7,099 nucleotides of DNA from Oscillospiraceae bacterium (GCA_031266295.1 JAISBH010000188.1:1-7099), one strand, 5' to 3'. Positions 1-6,031 are shown, numbered from the stretch's first letter. Numbers and translations: made by a program. The notes: generated by a model not told the origin, from the letters alone.

Positions 1-566
1 GCGAACGTCCTGTGACATACGTCTAATATCCGAGCCGCTTCCCTGTGCGAGAACCGCCCGCTCTGGACTTCGCCCAGCATTTTATACCACAGTGGACTGC
101 GTTTCTTGGGAGGGCGGCCAAACTTGACTCCGCGCAATTTTGCGGCTCGGATACCCTCTTTCTGGCGCTGCCTGATGTGGTCGCGCTCGGTATTAGCCAC
201 GTATGTAAGGAGCGCCAAAACGATATCACTGATAAGAGTTCCAGTTAGATCCCCTTTGCGGCGCGTGTCCAGCAGCGGCATATCCAGTACGACCACGTCG
301 CATTCCTTTTCCTTGGTGATAATCCGCCACTGTTCCAGCGTCTCCCGATATGTGCGTCCAAGCCTGTCTATCGAAGATATCACGATCAGATCGCCCTTAA
401 TCGCCTTACCGATCATCCGGTGGTACTCGGGCCTGTTGAAGTCCTTACCCGACAATTTATCTGTATAGATGTTTTCTTCAGTAATTCCAAACTCTTTTGC
501 GGCGATACACTGCCGATCCGCGTTCTGTTCCCTGCTACTTACACGAGCATAAAAGTATGTTTCCAT
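1..566 (-). CDS. Small serine recombinase (resolvase/invertase family), 3' end beyond window
   Basis: 188 codons are visible before the frame leaves the left edge, so the protein is nearly complete for a family usually about 190-200 residues long. The N-terminus carries the resolvase catalytic signature YARVSSREQ, with Ser10 as the expected nucleophile. It is followed by ADRQ (16-19), the conserved SIDRLGR block (65-71) with its arginines, and the long helix start ANTERDHIRQRQKEGI (124-139). The GRPPK linker (150-154) leads into a C-terminal helix-turn-helix (about 165-188, AARILDVCHRTF) that is cut by the window edge. Such enzymes cut and rejoin DNA through a phosphoserine bond at short crossover sites. 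The ATG at 566-564 follows a GGAGG (582-578) at good spacing. It is transcribed away from the peptidase gene. Whether it acts as resolvase, invertase or element-borne transposition helper cannot be told; no paired crossover sites were recognised. Confidence 0.93.
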   Translation of the reverse strand, partial: METYFYARVSSREQNADRQCIAAKEFGITEENIYTDKLSGKDFNRPEYHRMIGKAIKGDLIVISSIDRLGRTYRETLEQWRIITKEKECDVVVLDMPLLDTRRKGDLTGTLISDIVLALLTYVANTERDHIRQRQKEGIRAAKLRGVKFGRPPKKRSPLWYKMLGEVQSGRFSHREAARILDVCHRTF

Positions 567-652
567 AACTTTTCTCGCCTCCTTCAGTCCCTAGACGAAT
601 AAAGGCGAACTTATTTTTAATCTTTGTAGTTGTTATGATATGGATTGAATCG

Positions 653-681
653 AATCTATTTCCTAATAGCATCGCTTGCAA
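653..681 (-). promoter_or_regulatory. Possible promoter of the serine recombinase
   Basis: Read on the minus strand, TTGCAA (681-676) lies 17 bases before TAGATT (658-653). Each hexamer matches the sigma-A consensus at four of six positions. Because TTGCAA is its own reverse complement, the same hexamer can serve as -35 for the divergent peptidase promoter. The predicted leader to the ATG at 566 would be about 80 nt. This is a weak, inferred call. Confidence 0.3.
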
Positions 682-704
682 AAGCAGCCGCTTGAATGTA
701 TACT
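676..704 (+). promoter_or_regulatory. Sigma-A-type promoter of the C26 peptidase gene
   Basis: TTGCAA (676-681) and TATACT (699-704) are separated by exactly 17 bases, and the start would fall near 711, about 29 bases before the ATG at 740. The -35 sits inside the 10-mer TCGCTTGCAA (672-681), which recurs with one change at the -35 of the RpiR promoter. Confidence 0.6.
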
Positions 705-739
705 CATGCCGATATTCATTTTAGGCAGGGGGATTATTA

Positions 740-1393
740 ATGAAGCGCGTCCTTGTCGCGGGAAACATAAAGGATAGGAACGTTACTGTAACGCTGCGTT
801 TCCTTGAACGCGTAAGCGCGGTCGGCGGTGTACCGTCCGTAGGCGCGGCGCTGACGGAGGCTGACGCCACAAAACTGGCGGAGGCGTTCGACGCCGTAAT
901 ACTGACCGGAGGGTTCGACGTGCCGCCTGGAAGGTACGGCCAGTCGGCACATCGATCCAATAATTATGACGATCCCGCGCGCGATAGTTCGGACGAATGG
1001 ATCATACGCGCGTTTCTCGCTAAAGGAAAGCGTGTGATGGGCATATGCCGCGGCTGCCAAGCTGTTAACGTGTATATGGGCGGCACGCTGCATCAGCACC
1101 TGCCGGATGCGTTCGATCCGGTGCTATGGCACGCGAACAATATATACGGACGCCATCCGATTACGGTAGCGGAAGGTTCGGCGCTTGCGTCGCTGCTGGG
1201 TGAAATTTCGCCGAGCGTCAACTCCAGTCATCACCAGGCGATCGACAGGCCGGGCGAAGGGTTGACGGTGTGCGCCGCCGCGCCAGACGGGGTCGTCGAG
1301 GCGGCGGAGGGGGAGAATACGATGCTTATTCAGTGGCATCCAGAGTATATGGAGGGTGAGCATGACGCGCTGTTCAGGTGGCTGATTGAGTAA
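740..1393 (+). CDS. Gamma-glutamyl-gamma-aminobutyrate hydrolase family protein (peptidase C26, PuuD-like)
   Basis: This 217-residue cytoplasmic enzyme has the class I glutamine-amidotransferase fold. The family cleaves gamma-glutamyl bonds, for example releasing glutamate from gamma-glutamyl-GABA in putrescine breakdown. Visible signatures in order are the LTGGFDVPPGRYG block (55-67), the nucleophile elbow GICRGCQ with Cys103 (101-107), the family-typical NSSHHQ (161-166), and QWHPE with catalytic His200 and Glu202 (198-202). All triad residues are therefore present. Length is a little under the usual 230-250 residues, mainly from short N-terminal loops. ATG 740 is chosen because AGGGGG (727-732) precedes it by seven bases and no other start is as well placed. 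It has its own promoter and ends 142 bases before the next gene. The true substrate is unknown; no putrescine or GABA genes are nearby, so puuD is not assigned. Confidence 0.93.
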   Translation: MKRVLVAGNIKDRNVTVTLRFLERVSAVGGVPSVGAALTEADATKLAEAFDAVILTGGFDVPPGRYGQSAHRSNNYDDPARDSSDEWIIRAFLAKGKRVMGICRGCQAVNVYMGGTLHQHLPDAFDPVLWHANNIYGRHPITVAEGSALASLLGEISPSVNSSHHQAIDRPGEGLTVCAAAPDGVVEAAEGENTMLIQWHPEYMEGEHDALFRWLIE

Positions 1394-1428
1394 GTGAAAA
1401 ATTTGGTATTAAATGCAAGATAAATTGT

Positions 1429-1440
1429 ATTGCTTGCAAT
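1429..1440. promoter_or_regulatory. Inverted repeat ATTGC-TT-GCAAT over the RpiR -35 (candidate operator)
   Basis: A perfect 5-bp inverted repeat with a two-base centre overlaps the -35 hexamer. A 9/10 match to its core (TTGCTTGCAA here, TCGCTTGCAA at 672-681) sits at the equivalent position upstream of the peptidase gene. A repressor bound here would occlude RNA polymerase. That RpiR is the ligand is inference from proximity. Confidence 0.4.
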
Positions 1441-1462
1441 ATGTACTGTCAACTGATATAAT
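1434..1462 (+). promoter_or_regulatory. Extended -10 promoter of the RpiR-oxidoreductase operon
   Basis: TTGCAA (1434-1439) and a perfect TATAAT (1457-1462) are spaced 17 bases apart, with an extended -10 TG at 1454-1455. Transcription would start near 1469, within a 10-bp palindrome, leaving a leader of roughly 67 nt before the ATG at 1536. Confidence 0.75.
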
Positions 1463-1472
1463 TCCACGTGGA
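1463..1472. promoter_or_regulatory. Perfect palindrome TCCACGTGGA at the predicted +1
   Basis: A 10-bp perfect palindrome directly follows the -10 box by one base, so a bound dimer would block initiation. Its position suggests an operator. No second copy was noticed in the window. Confidence 0.35.
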
Positions 1473-1535
1473 TGATTTGCCGCAAAACAACATGAACAAG
1501 CCATAAGCACATCACAAACAAGGAGGCTCATTCCA

Positions 1536-2447
1536 ATGGAACAGCTCCCCGCCGCCCGGTCGAACGGACCAGGACCGGACGCGACCGACCGACAGGACCT
1601 CATTCGCAAGCTGAACCGATCCGGAAAACGGCTTAGCAAAGGCCATCGCCGGATTGCGGAATATATCGTGGAGCACTATGACCGCGCGGTGTTTATGACC
1701 GCGTCCAAGCTAGGTGAGCAGGTTGGCATCAGTGAATCGACCGTCGTTAGGTTCGCGGCGGCGCTGGGGTACGAGGGTTACCCTCAGTTGCAGCGCGCTC
1801 TGCAGGAACTCGTGCGTCATCGCCTCACTGCTGTCCAGCGCTACGAGATGTCCACCGAGATGAAACCATCTCAAGTGCTGCAGACCGTGCTGAAATCCGA
1901 TATGAGCAACATCCGTCAGACGATCGAGGAGGTCGACGAGGGTGCGTTCAACGAGGTTGTCTCAAGGATATTGAATGCGCGCAACATATATGTGCTGGGC
2001 GTGCGCGCCGCCGCGCCGCTTGCGTCGTTTCTTGGGTATTACCTAAGCTACCTGTTCGACAATGTACGTGTGGCTGCGGCGGGTGTGCTGGATGTATTCG
2101 AGGGGATCGCGCGCATTAACGAGCGGGACGTGCTGATCGGCATAAGTTTTCCGCGCTATTCCACGCGAACGCTGGAGGCGATGGAGTTCGCGAAGTCACG
2201 CGGCGCGCAGGTTATAGCGATTACTGACGGACCGATGTCACCGCTGGCGGACGTCGCGTCCATCGCGTTGAACGCGCGCACCGATATGGCGTCGTTTGTG
2301 GACTCGCTGGCAGCGCCGCTCTCGCTGATAAACGCTCTGATAGTTGCGCTAGGGCTGAACCGCCAGCAAGATGTAGGGCAGCATTTCCAATTGCTGGAAG
2401 ACATTTGGAACGCGTATCACGTATACACCGAAAAGGATAAGGCGTGA
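1536..2447 (+). CDS. MurR/RpiR family transcriptional regulator
   Basis: The 303-residue protein has the two-domain layout typical of the family, at its usual length. An N-terminal helix-turn-helix (about 22-95) includes the block SKLGEQVGISESTVVRF (57-73), characteristic of RpiR DNA-binding domains. The C-terminal SIS domain (about 140-280) contains IYVLGVRAAA (151-160) and DVLIGISFPRYSTRTLEA (198-215), the part of the fold that binds phosphorylated sugars in characterised members. The first 20 residues are proline-rich and probably disordered. The start at 1536 follows AGGAGG (1521-1526) by nine bases. Family members repress or activate sugar and amino-sugar catabolism in response to sugar phosphates; no such catabolic genes are in the window, so the ligand is unknown. 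It is the first gene of a two-gene operon and may autoregulate through the palindromes at its promoter. Confidence 0.95.
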   Translation: MEQLPAARSNGPGPDATDRQDLIRKLNRSGKRLSKGHRRIAEYIVEHYDRAVFMTASKLGEQVGISESTVVRFAAALGYEGYPQLQRALQELVRHRLTAVQRYEMSTEMKPSQVLQTVLKSDMSNIRQTIEEVDEGAFNEVVSRILNARNIYVLGVRAAAPLASFLGYYLSYLFDNVRVAAAGVLDVFEGIARINERDVLIGISFPRYSTRTLEAMEFAKSRGAQVIAITDGPMSPLADVASIALNARTDMASFVDSLAAPLSLINALIVALGLNRQQDVGQHFQLLEDIWNAYHVYTEKDKA

Positions 2448-3709
2448 CCGCTGAAATAGAGCGAACAGTTGCTGTGATCGGCGGCGGCCCGTCGGGTATG
2501 ACGGCCGCGATCCGCGCGTCGGAGGCAGGCGCGCGGGTCGTTCTGTTGGAGCGCAATGAGAAGCTGGGCAAGAAACTCTACATAACGGGTAAGGGCCGCT
2601 GCAACGTTACCAACACCGCCGACGCAGAGCGCACCCAGGCGTATATAATGCGCGGCGCGGCATTCATGCGTTCGCCGCTGGCGGCATTCGACTGCCGCGC
2701 TCTGCGCGAATGGCTGGAGTCGTTGGGTGTACCCACGGTCGAGGAACGCGGCGGCAGGGTCTTCCCCGCCAGCATGAAGGCCAGCGATGTCACCCGCGCG
2801 CTGTCGCGTGAACTGGATCGGCTGGGCGTCGACGTTTGGCTGAACGCGCGGGTTGTATCAGTTGATCGTGAAGCAGACGCGATCGCTGGAGTTACGTTAT
2901 CGATCGGTGGCCGCATAAGTTGCTCCGCTGTGATAATCTCCACCGGAGGGATGAGTTATCCTCTTACAGGATCGACGGGCGACGGATATGTTTTTGCTGA
3001 GGCACTGGGACACAGGGTTATACCTCCCCGCCCGGTGTTGACGCCACTGACGTCGGATGAACGATGGGTTCGCGTGCTACAGGGGTTAACGCTGCGCAAC
3101 GTGACCCTTGCAGCGCAGTGGCGAGACAAGCGGTTCTATGAGGAGCAAGGGGAGCTGCTGTTTACGCACTTTGGACTGTCGGGGCCGCTGGCGCTGACGC
3201 TGTCTAGTCGCGTCCCGGATGGCGCGGCATGGAGTGATACGCGCGTATCCATCGACTTGAAGCCTGGCATGACGCCGGAGGAGGTTGACGCAAGGTTGGT
3301 GCGCGAGTTGACCGAGAATCCTCGGCGGCGGTTGGCAACGCTGCTGACTGGCTGGGTGCCAGAACGGCTGGCGCACGAGCTGCCGGAGCGGTGCGGCGTC
3401 GCGCCGGAGACGATGGCTGCGAGAGTAACGCGCGGCGACCGCTTGCGACTTGCGCACACGATAAAGGCGCTGCCCGTCGGCGTTGGCGGAACGCGCGGCT
3501 TTGACGAGGCCGTAGTAACGCGCGGCGGCGTCGATCTAAAGGAAGTTGATCCCAAGACGATGGCGTCTAAGCTAGTGCGAGGACTATACTTTGCGGGCGA
3601 AGTGCTCGACATAGACGCCCTCACTGGCGGATTCAATCTTCAGGCGGCGTTCGCGACGGGAAACCAGGCTGGCAGGGCGGCGGCGCGATTCTCTTCCGCC
3701 GTTCGATAA
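2444..3709 (+). CDS. NAD(P)/FAD-dependent oxidoreductase, HI0933/BaiN-like flavoprotein
   Basis: The 421-residue protein is full length for this family. Its N-terminal Rossmann FAD motif is VIGGGPSGMTAAI (11-23), followed by the glutamate that binds the FAD ribose (near 36) and the family-specific KLGKKLYITGKGRCNVTN (40-57). Further hallmarks are ISTGGMSYP (165-173), GELLFTHFGLSGPLAL (236-251), and the C-terminal FAD-binding segment GLYFAGEVLDIDALTGGFNL (380-399). The start is GTG at 2444, overlapping the regulator's TGA as GTGA. AAGGA (2433-2437) lies six bases upstream, so translation is probably coupled. Members of this family are cytoplasmic flavoproteins mostly of unknown substrate; one, BaiN of Clostridium scindens, is reported in bile-acid 7-dehydroxylation. 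That role cannot be assumed here. Its pairing with an RpiR regulator suggests it is produced under that regulator's control. Confidence 0.94.
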   Translation: MTAEIERTVAVIGGGPSGMTAAIRASEAGARVVLLERNEKLGKKLYITGKGRCNVTNTADAERTQAYIMRGAAFMRSPLAAFDCRALREWLESLGVPTVEERGGRVFPASMKASDVTRALSRELDRLGVDVWLNARVVSVDREADAIAGVTLSIGGRISCSAVIISTGGMSYPLTGSTGDGYVFAEALGHRVIPPRPVLTPLTSDERWVRVLQGLTLRNVTLAAQWRDKRFYEEQGELLFTHFGLSGPLALTLSSRVPDGAAWSDTRVSIDLKPGMTPEEVDARLVRELTENPRRRLATLLTGWVPERLAHELPERCGVAPETMAARVTRGDRLRLAHTIKALPVGVGGTRGFDEAVVTRGGVDLKEVDPKTMASKLVRGLYFAGEVLDIDALTGGFNLQAAFATGNQAGRAAARFSSAVR

Positions 3710-3714
3710 CGGCG
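3697..3714. other. GC-rich hairpin spanning the oxidoreductase stop codon
   Basis: CGCCGTT (3697-3703) and AACGGCG (3708-3714) form a perfect 7-bp stem with a CGAT loop that includes the TAA at 3707-3709. No T-run follows on the plus strand, so it is not a standard intrinsic terminator. It may still stabilise or shape the 3' end of the operon transcript. Confidence 0.4.
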
Positions 3715-3755
3715 TCATACTAAAGGAGCCGTCGGTTCACATCGCCGGTTCTATG

Positions 3756-3792
3756 AAAAAACCGAGATTGATACAATCAGGCGCGGCGGTTT
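3756..3792 (-). terminator. Probable rho-independent terminator for the minus-strand cluster
   Basis: On the minus strand AAACCG (3792-3787) pairs with CGGTTT (3764-3759). An inner GATTG/CAATC stem sits between them, and the structure runs into six T (3761-3756). The left arm has an unpaired bulge, so the fold is imperfect. It sits just after the small frame ending at 3792 and before the convergent oxidoreductase, where a terminator is expected. Confidence 0.45.
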
Positions 3793-3950
3793 CAGTCCTC
3801 CGCTCGGCGGAAAATGGGCGTGAAACCGCTTGATTTAAGGGCTTTTGCGGAGTCGACCATCTCCGCGAGAGCCTTTTTGCCTGTCTGCAATTCGTGGTCG
3901 GCGGGGTCGCCCGTCTTGCGGTCGCTACTGCCATCATCGGAAATGCACAC
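3792..3950 (-). CDS. Possible small hypothetical protein, 52 residues, start uncertain
   Basis: This frame is open from a TGA at 3959-3957 to the TGA at 3794-3792. Its codons look like real coding sequence (G or C in most third positions), and its product is hydrophilic and charged, with a helical middle (GKKALAEMVDSAKALKSSGF, about 24-43). The only ordinary start in frame is GTG at 3950, which abuts the AAAGGGG that would be its ribosome site. An ATT at 3944 would have better spacing but is a rare start. A TATAAT (3979-3974) lies about 24 bases upstream of the GTG. It follows the HEAT-like gene by 66 bases on the same strand. I recognise no family. It may equally be the tail of a decayed gene. 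The overlapping frame from ATG 3937 has arginine-rich, shadow-like composition and is not preferred. Confidence 0.4.
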   Translation of the reverse strand: MCISDDGSSDRKTGDPADHELQTGKKALAEMVDSAKALKSSGFTPIFRRAED

Positions 3951-3973
3951 CCCCTTTCAGGATTTTAGGCAAA

Positions 3974-3979
3974 ATTATA
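3974..3979 (-). promoter_or_regulatory. Isolated TATAAT box ahead of the small frame
   Basis: A perfect minus-strand TATAAT lies in the A+T-rich gap after the HEAT-like gene. No convincing -35 is found at 16-18 bases; a TTGAAC occurs only at 21 bases spacing. This is weak evidence for a separate promoter. Confidence 0.25.
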
Positions 3980-4016
3980 AGGTATAGGCAAAGTTAAAAG
4001 GTTCAAGGTCACGGCA

Positions 4017-4541
4017 TTAACACCTTATCTTCTTCGCCTTTTTAAGCCCCGCTAAATACTGATTCTTTACGCCGTTTTCCTGCTCGGATTCAGCGATAGA
4101 AGTCAGCTTCTCATACAGGTCGCTTTTGGCATACTGCGGTATCAGGATTATCCGGCCAAGCGCGTATCCACTGCCCCAACGAACTACCGTCCCCTCATTG
4201 CCGCTGTTTGCGAGCAGTTTGGAAACAAGGCCGCCAAGCTGCTCGGCAAACAAAGGCGCTATATTACCGATTACCCGCGATGCTTCTCGTTTTAGGGTGT
4301 TGTTGTCGGAGATGACGTATTTCTCAGCGAAAGCGAGCCACGCCATGTCTGACAAAGCCGGTTCGGAGCGGGAAACTTCCTCCATTGCTTCGAGGATAAT
4401 CACTAAGTCTTTGTCGGTAAGCCCCGACAATGTAGATAAGCCGTCTATGGACAGTTCATTGCACTTTATCGCTTCAGCGAGCGCTGTTCGCTTCTCGACA
4501 GCCTTTTTAACTTTGTCGTGTAAGATTTCCAGTACATTCAT
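4017..4541 (-). CDS. HEAT-repeat-like (alpha-helical repeat) hypothetical protein
   Basis: The 174-residue soluble protein lacks membrane segments or a signal peptide. It reads as paired amphipathic helices: a helix at about 1-25, then ELSIDGLSTLSGLTDKDLVI, then SDMAWLAFAEKYV (64-76), and the clearest repeat unit LKREASRVIGNIAPLFAEQL (83-102). A similar unit follows around 117-133 (GTVVRWGSGYALGRIIL), resembling HEAT or DNA-alkylation-repair-like solenoids. Such repeats serve as scaffolds for protein or nucleic-acid binding; no catalytic residues are evident. The ATG at 4541 overlaps the stop of the YjbR frame (ATGA) and has GAGGAAG a few bases before it, so the two genes were evolved as a coupled pair. 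Its base composition is visibly more A+T-rich than the peptidase-to-oxidoreductase block, compatible with acquisition. Function is unknown; HEAT-like is a pattern-based call. Confidence 0.75.
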   Translation of the reverse strand: MNVLEILHDKVKKAVEKRTALAEAIKCNELSIDGLSTLSGLTDKDLVIILEAMEEVSRSEPALSDMAWLAFAEKYVISDNNTLKREASRVIGNIAPLFAEQLGGLVSKLLANSGNEGTVVRWGSGYALGRIILIPQYAKSDLYEKLTSIAESEQENGVKNQYLAGLKKAKKIRC

Positions 4542-4861
4542 TTACGCTTCCTCACTTTCGGCTTAATCAGGTCGTAGCTGTTGCCGACCATCCTCTTTAT
4601 ATCTTCCTCTGGCACGTCGCCGCCGACGGCTACCGTGTTCCAGTAGGTCTTGTTCATGTGGTAGGCCGACGTCACATTCGCAAAAGCCTTCCGCAGGAAG
4701 TCCGCCTCGAACGGGTCGCATTTCAGGTTGGCGCACAGCTTGCCGTTCCGCTCGTAAATCAGCGCGAAGGACTCCTTGTTTGTCCCGTGCCGTATGACCG
4801 TCCATGCGCCGGTGTCGGCGATGTCGTCAAACGTGTAATCCTCCTTGAGTCCATCATTCCG
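4538..4861 (-). pseudogene. MmcQ/YjbR family DNA-binding protein, N-terminus and start codon missing
   Basis: The frame spans 107 sense codons from just after a TGA (4864-4862) to the TGA at 4540-4538. It covers nearly the whole MmcQ/YjbR (CyaY-like) domain: AWTVIRHGTNKESFALIYER (19-38), the NLKCDPFEADFLR block (45-57), AYHMNKTYWNTV (66-77) with the conserved H-x-N-K-x-x-W, and GNSYDLIKPK (93-102). Family proteins are about 115-120 residues and begin with an extra helix of roughly 15 residues. Here that helix is absent, and no ATG, GTG or TTG occurs in frame before the domain. An ATGATG at about 4857-4852 is out of frame by one base, so a small indel or a recombination end could explain the loss. 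The rest is undamaged, implying recent decay or an unrecognised start. It begins 27 bases after the decarboxylase beta stop and overlaps the HEAT-like gene. Confidence 0.75.
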
Positions 4862-4891
4862 TCAACCCGTCAATCTTGCATCCAACCGTCA
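4859..4891. repeat. Three CCGTCA copies at the headless YjbR boundary
   Basis: CCGTCA occurs at 4859-4864, 4867-4872 and 4886-4891. The first two form a near-perfect 8-base tandem (CCGTCAAC, CCGTCAAT). They lie exactly between the beta-subunit stop and the truncated YjbR frame. Such micro-repeats can promote slippage or deletion, but the repeats are short and may be chance. Confidence 0.4.
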
Positions 4892-6025
4892 GCCGAACAG
4901 TGCCTTTAGTATCCCCGCCGCGACCGCAGAGCCGATAACGCCTGCGACATTCGGCCCCATCGCGTGCATCAGCAGGTAGTTGCCGGGGTTTGCGCGCTGG
5001 CCCTCTATCTGGGAGACGCGCGCCGCCATCGGCACGGCGGATACCCCTGCGGAGCCGATCAACGGATTCACCTTGCCGCGCGTGAAGAAGCACATCACCT
5101 TGCCAAGCAATGTGCCGCCTATAGTCGAGAACATGAACGCGAACAGACCCAGCGCGATAATTCCCAGCGTTTCCGGCTTGAGGAACGTTGTGCCCTCAGC
5201 CGTCGCGCCAACTGTGGTGCCCAGGAAGATTACGACGATGTTCATCAGCGAATTCTGCGCGGTGTCGCTCAGGCGATCGACCACGCCGGATTCACGTAGC
5301 AGATTCCCTAGCATAAGCAGCCCGATGAGCGGCGCGACCGACGGCAGGAATAGTACGACCAGTATCGTGATCAGTATCGGGAAGCATATCTTCTCCACCT
5401 TGGAAACGGAACGCAGCTGCTCCATCTTGATAGAGCGTTCCTTTTGAGTGGTTAACAGGCGCATGATAGGCGGCTGGATTAGCGGTATCAGCGCCATGTA
5501 CGAATACGCCGCAATCGCGATCGGCGCGAGCAGATGCGGGGCGAGCGCTGTAGTCAGCCATATGGCGGTTGGGCCGTCCGCGCCACCGATGATGCCGATA
5601 GACGAGGCCTCCTGCGCGTTGAATCCCAGCAATGTAGCGACGACGAAAGCGCACACTATGCCCAACTGCGCTGCCGCACCCAGCAATAGACTAGCCGGAT
5701 TCGCAATCAACGGCCCGAAGTCTGTCATCGCGCCTACGCCCAGGAATATCAGCGAGGGATAAATCCCCTTTTTCACGCCTAGATATAAATAGTAGAGCAT
5801 ACCGCCGCTCGTGCTTTCATCAGGCGGAGCGGCCATCAGGTCGGCCATGGGTAGGTTGGCCAGCAGCATCCCAAACGCGATGGGCAGTAGGAGCAGCGGT
5901 TCAAACTTCTTTGCGATCGCAAGATAGGCCAACACGCACGCAAGCGCGATCATCACGCACGACTGCCATGTCAGCGCGGTGAATCCTGACGTTTCAATGA
6001 GTTTAAGCAATGATTCCCGGATCAT
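4889..6025 (-). CDS. Sodium ion-translocating decarboxylase subunit beta (OadB/GcdB/MmdB family)
   Basis: This 378-residue polytopic membrane protein has many hydrophobic segments from residue 22 to the C-terminus. In the family it couples decarboxylation of carboxybiotin (on the carrier of oxaloacetate, glutaconyl-CoA or methylmalonyl-CoA decarboxylase) to Na+ export. Signature segments are IGIIGGADGPTAIW (143-156), YSYMALIPLIQPP (174-186), and KVNPLIGSAGVSAVPMAARV (318-337). With a constant offset of 53, Asp150, Tyr176, Asn320, Gly324, Ser329 and Arg336 match Klebsiella OadB residues D203, Y229, N373, G377, S382 and R389, so the pump looks functional. The protein is shorter than Klebsiella OadB but normal for Clostridia-type beta subunits. 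The start at 6025 follows an AGGGGG embedded in the end of the gamma gene, six bases away, indicating coupling. Which acid it serves cannot be decided without the alpha subunit. Confidence 0.96.
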   Translation of the reverse strand: MIRESLLKLIETSGFTALTWQSCVMIALACVLAYLAIAKKFEPLLLLPIAFGMLLANLPMADLMAAPPDESTSGGMLYYLYLGVKKGIYPSLIFLGVGAMTDFGPLIANPASLLLGAAAQLGIVCAFVVATLLGFNAQEASSIGIIGGADGPTAIWLTTALAPHLLAPIAIAAYSYMALIPLIQPPIMRLLTTQKERSIKMEQLRSVSKVEKICFPILITILVVLFLPSVAPLIGLLMLGNLLRESGVVDRLSDTAQNSLMNIVVIFLGTTVGATAEGTTFLKPETLGIIALGLFAFMFSTIGGTLLGKVMCFFTRGKVNPLIGSAGVSAVPMAARVSQIEGQRANPGNYLLMHAMGPNVAGVIGSAVAAGILKALFG

Positions 6026-6031
6026 CGGCCG

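Noticed and set aside
23..602. Several open frames on the plus strand and another minus frame over the recombinase region
   Set aside because: They overlap the serine recombinase, whose catalytic motifs are unmistakable, and show no family features or ribosome sites of their own.
643..652. GAATC-GAATC direct repeat as a recombinase crossover site
   Set aside because: Too short and single; no partner copy or dyad of the size used by serine recombinases was seen elsewhere in the window.
3753..3833. 26-codon plus-strand frame beginning at an ATG after the oxidoreductase
   Set aside because: The nearest ribosome-site-like GGAG is nearly 30 bases away, the frame overlaps the minus-strand terminator, and it has no recognisable content.
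3737..3937. Minus-strand frame starting with two ATG codons
   Set aside because: Arginine-, threonine- and proline-rich product typical of an out-of-frame reading. The alternative frame ending at 3792 has better codon use, and this one runs through the likely terminator.
4563..4805. Minus-strand ATG-started frame over the YjbR region
   Set aside because: It is one base out of register with the frame that gives the conserved MmcQ/YjbR residues, so it is a shadow.
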